A stretch of 64,000 nucleotides of DNA from Phytoseiulus persimilis. Its lineage: Eukaryota > Arthropoda > Arachnida > Mesostigmata > Phytoseiidae. The DNA lies in contig CM075102.1 in NCBI GenBank assembly GCA_037576195.1, forward strand, positions 26,346,745 through 26,410,744, written 5' to 3'. The notes below the pieces were generated by a model that saw only the letters and a list, made by a program, of their open reading frames with translations, ran no database searches and was not told where the DNA came from. Both the position numbers and the translations under genes were made by a program. Shown here in pieces: positions 40,415-49,645 of the stretch (its first letter is position 1; each line of letters begins with the position of its first letter).

Positions 40415-42679
40415 CTGGAAGGATTGAGATACATTGATCTGTCTCTCAGGAGGAAATTCGATGTTGCTCCCATGCATCAGCAACCTAGTTCAAGACCACA
40501 CGTTGATTCCTCCCCACGCCTCACACAGGATCAGCTTCGAAGAAAGACCGATGGTCGCTGATTGCTCACCGATTCGAGTGTTTGATGTTCGGACTGAGAT
40601 GATGTCGACAGAACTCGTCGAAAGATGACGCCGCGGGCAGGGCGGTCTCGTCCAGAGCCGATGGCATCCCTAAATACCTGAGCACAGCGCAGTGGTTAGA
40701 TTTTCCTATCCGTGACCTGCGCCAACCAAGCGGTCTGATTGGCGGCAGCCGTCCATGGTCGTTTTCCTATCATCTCTTCCCCGGGAGACGGGATGGAATC
40801 CTATCATCAGCTGGACTCTCTCATAAAGTAAGCTCAAGAACAACTCAAAACGAGATGTTATCGCGAAAGAACATTGCAGGTTTCAGTCACTTCAGCGTAT
40901 GTATTGAGAGTTTTGTTCCGGGAACTTTTGAATCGATGATCCCATCATTCGTCCCCGATGCTTTTGTCACGGTCGCCTAGAGTTACTCGGAGGAGGTACC
41001 GGAAGTGCATGCTGAATGATTGATGATACAGAGTGACGGTCGTGAGTGAAACTATGGCTATAAGCTTCAGGTTCACGTTTTTGCAACTTTTCCAAGAGGT
41101 AAATCTGATTACATTCAGTAGGGACGAAGCTGGGGAGCATGATACTTGAGCTTAGACTGAGTCATGTCGTCCCGACACTTGCCCAAGGGACAACGGGGAA
41201 CTCTCAGCCTCCGGGATATATGCTCTTTTAGAAAGAAAGAGTTCAGAGAGGGATTTTTTTTTAAATTGTGGAAAGTTACGAATGTTTGCCGAGTGCTCCG
41301 TCGTTGTCCGTTGTTCGCCGTACTCCAAAGCTCCCGCATGGTTCAGGCCTAGATTTTTCAAAAAACTTGGCGTTTGAGGGAAGCCAACTCCCTGCATACG
41401 TCCAGGGTCTGGGTACTGTCCCGTTTAGGAGAGTTCTTCGTCGCTCACGATTTAGCCAGAGATGCGTCACAGCTTTCAGGCGGCGGTTTGATAACGACCG
41501 GAAGGACGAGAAATTCGATCGTACTGATTCCGCTCGGTACAGAGTTATTCTATCATGTATTTCGGACGAGAGAAGTGCGCGCTACGTCTCCCGAGGTCAC
41601 AGGAGAGCGGGGTTAGGATGCCACTTCTGAGGAGTTGCATCTCCCGTCAGTTGCTGGAGAAAAACCACCGCAGAGAGTGTCTGCCGTGTTCGATCGCGCA
41701 CAAACTCAAGAGTCCGAACTCTAGCCAGGAAGCTATTCGGAAATCGGAAAATTAGCGAGTCTACGTTTGATCTGTCTGATCGCGGGAAATTCCTCACCAC
41801 CAGCTTGCTGAACAGGGTCGAAAAGCTTCAAGCACTGCGTAGATAAGGAGCACTGAGAGAAATCCGTGGTGTGAACGATACATTCTGTTCCTAGTCACAG
41901 AGCGAAATGATGGGACGAGAAATTCGCAGGATCGATCCACGACCTCCGATCACGAATTATTTGCACTGAAACACTGAGCTCACTGAGTTCCCTTCGCGCG
42001 CTCTCCGAACATTGACTTCACTCCATGGGAAGAAAGCCACATCTCCTGAACAACAGCGCCCTCTGGTTTATCAGGAAATGAGGTGGTGGACAAGCTCCGC
42101 GAGGTGAATGAAAACTGGGAACTGTGTCATGTTCTCATCGATACAAGGTATTCTGCGAGACCTCAATGGATGAGGGAGGAATGGGTTTCGAATCAAACAT
42201 CATTTTTTATTACTGAAAAACTGTTCTGTACTTGATACACCGTCGCGCCGGAAGCAAGACGTGGATCATGTAGGAATTGCTGAGAAACACTTCTCGTTCC
42301 GGCCCAGTGGAGTGCTCGTTAAAGTCGAAGATAGAGTGGGTTCAGATATCTCCGAACTTCTTGAGTTGGATAACCCCTCAGAACAAATCCGAGAGCGCCT
42401 TCTCCCTCTCTTGAAAGACTTGCTTAGGGCGCTGGAGTGTATGGGATGGGATCGAGCTCCACCGAGAGCTTACAAGGTTCCATGTGGAATGGATCCTCGC
42501 TCAGGGAGAGCTATCTTTCTGTGGGATTTCAAAATGGAAGTCTTCAGCTGCCGATCGAGCTCAGAATTTTGACCTCTCAAACAGAAAGGGTGACATGAAA
42601 GCTAAGCTCGTCTACGGAAGTTATTCTCATTCGAGTCCGCTTGTCTCCTCACATCTGTTCCCGTGCCAATGGTTGGGAA
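40415..42679. other. Wnt upstream region and SPATA7 3' flank
   Basis: The missing Wnt 5' exon(s) and promoter may lie here or further upstream. No minus-strand signal-peptide exon joining in the required phase could be recognised. A minus-strand AATAAA at 42,206-42,211 lies about 470 nt after the SPATA7 stop. A 103-codon plus-strand frame at 42,261-42,572 is antisense to the presumed SPATA7 3' UTR. It shows amphipathic Leu-rich text but no recognised domain and opens with GTG. Confidence 0.4.
42206..42211 (-). terminator. candidate polyadenylation signal for SPATA7
   Basis: AATAAA on the minus strand, about 470 nt past the SPATA7 stop codon. It is the first such hexamer I noticed downstream. 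Confidence 0.4.
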
Positions 42680-44798
42680 TCAAGTTAACAATCGATCCAC
42701 CAGCAGCTTCGCCCGGTCCTTATCGAGATCTCCATAGAGATTGGTCGCTAAAATGGCATCGATGGCAGCGTCGATAGCCGAGGCCGAGAATATATTCATG
42801 CCAAGGATAACATCTGTCACATCGTTCAGGAAATTCATATAGTGATCGCTGTCGCCATTGAGAGGACTGTTGGCTGTGGACTCCATTGGGGGTATTCCAT
42901 GAGTCGTATCAGCGTTTGAAACTTCTGCAGGGGATTGCGCACGGTTGTCTCCTGAATCACGCTCGTCCTGAACGTCTCCAGAAGGAGTATGTCTCAGAGA
43001 CGCAGCCCTCCTTAATTCAGGCCTGTGCTCAGATCCTTGGATTTTCGGAGGCAAAGACTTAGAGCTGCTCTTCGTAGATATTGAGGCTTCTCGAGCGTCC
43101 TGTTGGGAAGATAGCGTCGATACCGAGATAGATGCCTTCTTCGATCCTGATCTCGCGGATGATTCTGGGCTGCTGGATCCCGAAGAAGTACTCTCTTCGT
43201 CCGATGAAAATTTCCCGCTGCCTTTTTCCGAGCCGTTTTGGTTTGCCGTTGTTCCGTTTGCTTGTCCGTCAGAATCCGGAACGGAAGATCCGCTGCCACG
43301 AGATCCGGTGGACTCTGATGTGCTGTCGCTGGACGAGATCCTTGTTGAATCATCTGAAAGAGGGAATCCGGAGTCAATCGAGAATGCCGTGACCAGAAGC
43401 GTGTTCAATAGTAAATCTGACTCTTCCTCTCTGATGGGGGGAGGGGGGCATCCAATGATATGTTTCTTGGCCCTTATAGGAAAGTTATTTTTCAGGCGGC
43501 TTCCTCCGAACCCGTAGTGGTCAAAAATTCGTAAGTGTGGCGGTCGTTCCTCCATCGAGACAAGCCATTTGCTGTGTTCCTTGAAAAGCATGCTCAAGGA
43601 CCATTTCCACACCAGCTTTGCCTACAAAAACGACCGCGGATCTCATCGACGATTTTACCTGAGTTCACTCCTTCAGAGCTCGAAATGCTCACTTTCTGAT
43701 ACAGCAAGGGCATTTGTCTCAGCTTCGATTCGACTCGGTGATTTCGTAGGATTCGTGGATACGATTGAGTGAACGCCATCGAGTGAACGTCCATCAGGTC
43801 TGTCGCTGGTCGCGGTATCGGCTCCCTGTGAAAATGGAATCAGGGAATCATACTTGCTTCAAAGCATGTCGTGTCGTAAACACCGGTTCCATGCCAGGAT
43901 AGTGCAATGAAAAGTCGATGTGTTCGTTCTTACTCACGTTCTCTGCGTTTGCTTCAAGTATGGGAACTTCTTTCCTTCGATGCGAGGAGGGCTTCGATAG
44001 TTTATTTGAATGAAAAAATGCTCAATTTTCTGTTCGATCGTTGTTTCCTCCGGGATTTCAATCTCACTTCCACCCGAGCTCTGAGTCCTAGCGGAACCAG
44101 CTGAGGTGAGAGATTTCCGCAGTTCGTTCCGTTCTGAGGAGAGAAACCTTTGCTCGTGAAAAATTACCGCTCCATGAGTCCATGAAGCTATCAGAACTCG
44201 GAATCGTTTGTACTCACTCCCGACAAAGCTGCCATACATGCAGAAGGGTGTTGAGCAGTCCACACGAGCTATGAATCGATCGAAAAACTTATTAGTGGCT
44301 CTGAACTGTTCTCAATGCAATTGAGAAACTGTGTCTCTTAGAACAAATCGAATCGCCATAGAAATCTCGGGGAATTCCCCTGGTCACTCAGAATCCGTGG
44401 GCATAATGCTTAATGAGTCGGAACTCGTGAAAGGCAATCTGCAACACTGTCGATGAGCCCGAAGCTAACATTCCTCGGTTCTCTTCATGAAGGGGAAGCT
44501 ATCCAAGCTCATAATTTATGCGATGAGCTTCCAGATGAAGACGACGAGAAACAGATCATATGATCGGGCAACCAAATCTGGGGTACCGAGCTCACCTTTT
44601 ATGTTCTGTATTCGGCGGTGAAGACGATCGCATCTGTCCAAGAATATCTCTCTTCTTCAATACCTGGTGGACATGCGTCGAAACTTTGAGCAAGCGGTAG
44701 GATAGAGAACTCCGGGATCGTTCACAACGAACAGTTGGTTCGAATAAGTTACGCAACGGCAAATCAAAAATGAACTCACGTGCAAACGACGTCATCAT
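42680..44798 (-). CDS. SPATA7: SPATA7-like protein (ciliary/photoreceptor protein)
   Basis: SPATA7 is a connecting-cilium protein in vertebrate photoreceptors. Four exons join in phase: 44,268-44,218, 44,133-43,938, 43,799-43,693 and 43,428-42,680 (stop TGA). Three blocks match the family in the right order. VDCSTP is in the first exon, followed by a basic segment. Next comes a Phe-Phe-x-Gln-x-Asn-Tyr-Arg-x-Pro-Pro-Arg stretch leading to SRIEAET, where human SPATA7 has a similar Tyr-Arg-Tyr-Tyr-Thr-Pro and RIEAET. Last is YMNFLNDVTDVIL followed by a helical tail, like human LSFIEDVTDEIL. Between these lies a long Ser/Asp/Gly-rich linker. The protein ends soon after the DVTD block, without the long human C-terminal tail. 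Possible 5' coding exons are 44,798-44,780 (begins ATG-ATG, ends at GTGAGT) and about 44,640-44,596; these are tentative. Confidence 0.75.
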
Positions 44799-44875
44799 CG
44801 TGTTCGGCGCGTTGTCGTGGCAACGGGGGAACACAATGAACCCCCCACTCGTCGAGCAGAGGCGAGCAGACCTAC

Positions 44876-45079
44876 AGTGCCGCCCGGGTCAGCGCACGAA
44901 TCCGACGACCCTTCCCTCCCAATTTTCATCTCTTTTTTCAAGAAGCTTCTTGCTCCTGGCGTGGGGGCAGGAACCGGGAGTTCATCGGCCAGCATCGATG
45001 AGATCTGGCATCTGTTTATTCGAGCCATAATCAGCCCTCTGTCCAGCATTTTCAGACTTTCCTTGAGCTCGCGACATAT
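44876..45079 (-). CDS. candidate exon, unknown protein
   Basis: On the minus strand a strong acceptor (seven T then GCAG) precedes 68 open codons that end at a GTAGGT donor. The translation starts with an amphipathic, Leu- and Lys-rich helix, then has a Pro-rich turn (Leu-Pro-Val-Pro-Ala-Pro-Thr-Pro) and a second basic segment. I do not recognise a family. It lies upstream of SPATA7 on the same strand, so it could be an unrecognised 5' exon of that gene or part of a neighbouring one. The phase relation to the tentative SPATA7 first exon is not established. Confidence 0.3.
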
Positions 45080-45352
45080 CTGCAAAAAAAGCGAATCCCG
45101 TGTGATGACAGTACGATGCCTGCGTGAAGCTCTATGGATCTCAAGACTCAAGATTCGCTTCACGGGAATCTGAATGCATTTTCCGCCCACTCAGCACAGA
45201 CTACTGCTGATTTTCAAGGGGTGCTCCTTCGAAGTACTTATACGCTCAGCTACGCGTGCATCGCTCCAGCTCTGATCGTCTGCTATATCCTTACTATATA
45301 TAATCGGCTTCGTCTGTGAGTTTGTCAGTCAGTTCGTCCGCACTTTTCCTGG
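45080..45352. other. spacer before minisatellite
   Basis: No domain or exon chain was recognised. The stretch contains AT-rich text around 45,290-45,301 and then runs directly into the 45-bp repeat array. Confidence 0.5.
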
Positions 45353-46263
45353 AGGATATGAGGGTGATTCCGGAACCAATCCGAACATACTCTTCCGAGT
45401 CTGGATAGGTGGATTTGGTACAAGTCTGGCCATACTTCTCGAAAGCTGGAGGGCTGATTCCGGAACTGATCTGACCATACTTTTCAAAACGTGGAGGGGT
45501 GATTCCGGGACCAATCTGACTATTACTTCCCAACTCTGGAGACGTGATTCCGAGACCAATCTGACCATTGCTTTCCAACCCTGGAGGGGTGATTCCGGAA
45601 CCGATCTGACCATTACTTTCCAACTCTGGAGGGGTGATTCCGAGACCAATCTGACCATTGCTTTCCAACTCTGGAGGGGTGATTCCGGAACCGATCTGAC
45701 CATCACTACCCAAGTCTGAGTGGGCGATTCCGAGAACAATCTGACCATTACTTTCCAACTCCGGAGGGGTGATTCCGGGACCAGTCTGACCATACTTTTT
45801 CAAGTCTGGAGGGGAGATTCCGGGACCAATCTGACCATTACTCTCCAAGTCTAGGGGGGGATCTGAGACCAATCTGACCATTACTTTCCAACTCTGGAGG
45901 GCTGATTCCGGAAGCGATCTGACCGTACTTTTCAAGACGTGGAGGGGTGATTCCGGAACCGATCTGACCATTACTTTCCAACTCTGGAGGGATGATTCCG
46001 GGACAAATCTGACCATTTCTTTCCGAGTCTGGGGGGTGATTCCGAGACCAATCTGACCATTACTTTCCAACTCTGGAGGGGTGATTCCGGGACCAATCTG
46101 ACCATTACTTTCCAACTCTGGAGGGGTGATTCCGAGACCAATCTGACCATTACTTTCCAACTCTGGAGGATGATTCCGGGACCGATCCGACCATTACTCT
46201 CCAAGTCTGGGGAAGGGGGGGGGGGGGGTGAATCCGGGACCAATCTGACCATACTTTCCAAAA
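45353..46263. repeat. 45-bp minisatellite, about 20 units
   Basis: The array is built on the unit 'ggtgattccgagaccaatct' plus 'gaccattactttccaactct' plus a short 'ggagg' joint, about 45 bp per period over some 910 bp. Units vary at a few positions and there are small indels. A run of 14 G lies near 46,215-46,228 in the last complete units. Because 45 is divisible by three and the unit lacks stops, at least two minus-strand frames stay open across it, each giving a 15-residue repeat (for example units starting ESNGQIG). Two frames open at once argue for a passive minisatellite rather than a repeat protein, but coding use is not excluded. Confidence 0.9.
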
Positions 46264-46375
46264 TCATAATGCTGACCCAGTGAAGAGAGAAAAAAATGCC
46301 TCGATGGCAGGGAGCGCCGTCCAACCGTGCGCATCGCGGCCGACTCAAGTCGGCCGAGGGCCGGCTGATCTCTTA
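46264..46375. repeat. dispersed flank module, copy 1
   Basis: It contains 'atgctgacccagtgaagaga', then an A-rich tract, 'cctcgatg' and 'cggccgactc' with a short GC-rich palindrome. Closely similar text occurs at 48,612-48,690, again next to minisatellite-like sequence. The pair therefore looks like two copies of one repeat family rather than a simple tandem array. Confidence 0.7.
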
Positions 46376-46595
46376 TCTCTGCAGTGAATCAAGACAGCGA
46401 CATTTTCATTTTCATCCTTTCATTCATTCATTTCCCCCTCCCCCCTGGCCACGCCACTGCTGTCAGGTAATTTGAATACGTTCGCCTTGCGAGACTCTTC
46501 CATGAACGTTGACTCAACGAGTCGACCCGCAGGGTGGTCGCCCTTTCAGCTCGCGAGGAATCAGAGCGGGAATAACATAATAATAATAATAATAA

Positions 46596-46792
46596 AAATC
46601 GAGGGTTTCCCAATTTAGACGGTTGATACCCTTCCCGTGGCCGGCCAAGAGTCGGCGAAAACCAGAATGTAGCCTCAAGTACCCTCTTCCTACTCAAGAA
46701 GTTTCATCCAAATCGAAGCTTAGCCTTCGGAGTTATCGCTCCGAGTAGGTAACCGACCAGACACCTCTCTCACTCTGGAGTCCGGAAATTCG
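46596..46792 (+). repeat. left terminal inverted repeat
   Basis: 197-bp left arm of the transposon relic, matching the reverse complement of 47,414-47,610 almost throughout. It starts directly after a TAA-type microsatellite. Confidence 0.88.
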
Positions 46793-47109
46793 CTCGTACT
46801 CAACTTTCACGCGCGCAGCTGTCTCAAGAGAGCGCGTCTCTCAAGTTTCTGGCGTCGGTAACACGTGCGGGAACAATTCCTTGTGATTGAAAAGAACCTG
46901 GAATTCGATTCTGTGTTTGAAGGTATTGTCACGGAGTTAGGCAGAACCCCCAACCAGGTGGCGCACTACGAAAAGAGACTTTGGAAAGAGTTCTTGTGAG
47001 AAAGAAATGATTGAAAAGAGACCGTCTTTGCTAGGTTGTTGATTGAAACGTCCGACTGAGAGATCTACCGTGCAGTCAAGTGAGAATGAACATGAATTCT
47101 GTTTAAAAA

Positions 47110-47316
47110 GTGAATCGGTCGTGTTCGGTCTACTGGTGCGAATGCCCAAATGGTAATCGGACCGTAGGATGCTGTGCCCACGTGGCTGCTGCCGTGTACT
47201 ACCTAGCTCTGGTTAGGTACCAGCTCCCGGTTCGGCGACCAGCGGCCGAACTCTCGAATCTCTTTCTCGTTTCGGAGCCCGAGACAGAATCGGAAGAAAG
47301 CGATCTCGAGGGTTGA
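47110..47316 (+). pseudogene. SWIM zinc-finger tail of a transposase (fragment)
   Basis: This frame encodes Trp-Cys-Glu-Cys-Pro, then GNRTVGCCAHVAAAVYYL. That satisfies the SWIM pattern Cys-x-Cys-x(n)-Cys-x-His, with the Ala-Ala-hydrophobic-Tyr-Tyr-Leu follow-up seen at the C-terminal end of many invertebrate transposase-like proteins. About 35 further residues run to a stop, ending in an acidic tail with Glu-Ser-Glu-Glu-Ser-Asp. No catalytic DDE domain precedes it within the element; the available space (about 320 bp) is too small. It opens with GTG, not ATG, so it is best seen as the surviving last part of a transposase gene inside a deleted element. Confidence 0.7.
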
Positions 47317-47413
47317 GGATTCCTAGGGAGAGAGAACAAAGGAGAAAGAAAAACCTCCAGGATGTGGCTTAGAGATTTTTGCAATATTTTGAACGTTTCA
47401 AGCGCGTTTGAGT

Positions 47414-47610
47414 CGAATTTCCGGACTCCAAAGTGAGAGAGGGGTCTGGTCGGTTACCTACTCGGAGCGATAACTCCGAAGGCTAAGCTCCGATTTGGAT
47501 GAAACTTCTTGAGTAGGAAGAGGGTACTTGGGGCTACATTCTGGTTTTCGCCGATTCTTGGCCGGCCACGGGAAGGGTATCAACCGTCTAAATTAGGAAA
47601 CCCTCGATTT
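47414..47610 (-). repeat. right terminal inverted repeat
   Basis: 197-bp right arm of the transposon relic, the near-perfect reverse complement of the left arm at 46,596-46,792. Confidence 0.88.
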
Positions 47611-49500
47611 CTAATGCCTTCGAAATCATGCGATCTGATCACTGGCTATATGAGAAGATAGCCCTCGATGAGAGCTTTCCAAAAAGTTGTCGTTCGACGC
47701 TGTACGCCCAGCGGTCCTCGAGATATAACGATTTTAAGTTTGCTCTTGACCATGCGGATATAATTGAACTATTTTTAATTAATGTTAATATATTTGGATC
47801 TAGGTAACGGAAAAGGCTGAAAACTTCAGGAATACGTTCTTCTACATAGAGAACACGATCCTGTCGTTTTCGAGAAGATCGGTCGAGGTGGGGCACCTAA
47901 CCCTACATTATCCGGCTAGACCCTTGAGCCGTCCATTCTCGCTCGGGGGTGTTCAGAACCATGTAGTTCGAAGCCCACGCCGAGGGATGTCGACTCTTTC
48001 CGAGGCGTCCCCTCCGGAATCACCACAACACTTTCGGGAGAGAGTCGAACAAGAAGCGTCCTTGCTGCTGGAATCAAATGCACCTGCCCTCGCCTTCATC
48101 GGGCCTCCCTCGTAGCTATACATCAGTGCCTGTCACGGTTGCCGGGCGTAGAAAGCCCTTACACGCCTCAACCAGAGCAATATGGTTGAAAGCGAACAAG
48201 AAGAACTTGCAACTCTCCATTCAGGAAGTTTCCTTCCCCAAACAATTTCAGTAGCGGGAATAGGCGCGGCGACGCATTCCGAAATTGCCTAAGTTATCTC
48301 GAGCCGTTTCCCTGCATCGTATTCGATTCTTGGAGGGTCTCTGCAATTGGATGTAAGAGGATTCGCGGGAGGGGCCTGACTCATGCTAGGTCAGTTCGAT
48401 CGGGTTGTTTTTTAAAGTTGGTGAGGTGGGAGGAGAGTCGAGGGAATGCCATAGTGAGGATTCTCCTAGTTAGTTACTGGAAATCAAACCCTCGTACAGT
48501 CGGGGATTCCGGGACCAATCTGACCTTACTTTCCGTAATCTCAGAAGGTGATTGCGGAGTCTATCTGACGATAACAGCATGTACCAATCAACCGGATGAG
48601 GAGTTTCAGGAATGATGCTGACCCAGTGAAGAGAGAGAAAAAGACCTCGATGCGGCCGACTCCAGTCTGCCAAAGGCCGGTTTGTCCTGATATGATCGTC
48701 TTGCCATCCTCAAGTCTCGTTGTTCATAGCCGAAACCCGTTGATTCCCAGGTATTCGGTCTCTAGACCTCGTATAATACACCACAATGCCGCTCATTACT
48801 CGATTGAGAATGATCCGATTCTGGATATCTTCTCGCGATCGATAGCTGTAAGGCTGCCGCAATCGGAAAAATTTCGAATTTGGCTCCCGTGAGGACATAC
48901 GAGGAAGTCAATCGAGCACGAGATTTTGTCAACAGATCAGTGACTTTCGCTCCAGAAAATGCGATTCTTGGAAGGTTGACGTGAAGAGGGAAGGAAGAGA
49001 TGCGCTCTCAACCTTCTTCACCGAGCAATGAGATAGATAAGATGGATGAAGAAGTTCCCCAGTTACGTTGACCACCCTGTAAATGATGGGACCTCATGTA
49101 GTATACCACGATCGGTAGCCTGGCCGGTGGCCCCTCCCAACCCAAACTCTCGTCCATCCCGTGGGGCCAAGTCAATTCTCATCAACCAAGAACCTCCATT
49201 ACATCATACATCTTCGATGTGAGCCAGATGACACCGGTTTGGCTGCCATTGTGTGCACAATCCGTCTAAGGTCGTTTACAGCTGCTTCGCTGATACCGGC
49301 GAGCTCGTCTGCAACACCTGAGAGTTCTTATTTATTTACATGTTTCGGTCCCAAAGAAAAGGCTCGAAGCGTGATCCAACAAGCGAACGCTTGGGAACTT
49401 TCCAGAGTATAAACAATAAGGGGAAAGTTCCTGTTCGTCTTCGTGATCTGAAGAATTGGAGAGGAGTCTCTCGCAGTGCTGTGTCAGGAACAGTATGACG
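47611..49500. other. repeat-flank region, no gene supported
   Basis: There is no coding gene I can support. An AT-rich tract lies at about 47,755-47,805. A single diverged minisatellite unit with the dispersed module occurs at 48,500-48,690. Other open frames are short and lack domains. Confidence 0.5.
48500..48690. repeat. dispersed flank module, copy 2, with isolated minisatellite unit
   Basis: 'gattccgggaccaatctgac' at about 48,504 is one unit of the 45-bp minisatellite. It is followed by a diverged second unit, then 'gatgctgacccagtgaagag' and 'ggccgactccagtctgcc', matching the sequence that follows the main array at 46,264. The transposon relic lies between the two copies. Confidence 0.7.
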
Positions 49501-49645
49501 TCAACTCGGATAAGAACGTCGAAAGCTGGGCCCCGACAACGTTCAGTGAGATGTCAGCGACGGCGGGTATGCTCCAACTGCGATATCCGGGGCGCTTATT
49601 AGCCCTGAAAAAATCGTTCGTGCTCGCCATTTCCTTGAAAAGAAA

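Larger units (their letters stand above)
46596..47610 (+). mobile_element. TIR DNA transposon relic, 1,015 bp with 197-bp inverted ends
   Basis: The first 197 bp (46,596-46,792) reappear as a reverse complement at 47,414-47,610 with only scattered mismatches. The ends read AAATCGAGGGTTTCC and its complement. Shared inner landmarks include 'ggccggccaagagtcggcga', 'cggagttatcgctccgagta' and 'ctctctcactctggagtccg', with one or two differences. The interior of about 620 bp encodes a SWIM zinc-finger remnant (47,110-47,316). Long inverted repeats plus a SWIM finger fit a Mutator-like or related DDE element that has lost most of its transposase. I could not define a target-site duplication; the left flank is a TAA microsatellite (about 46,572-46,593). 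Confidence 0.85.

Noticed and set aside
45294..46160. 288-codon minus-strand ORF over the minisatellite as a real repeat protein
   Set aside because: A second frame is open over the same units, the unit length alone keeps frames open, and no flanking domain or exon chain supports it.
45353..46263. CRISPR-like array
   Set aside because: The units are directly contiguous with no unique spacers, and the sequence is eukaryotic.
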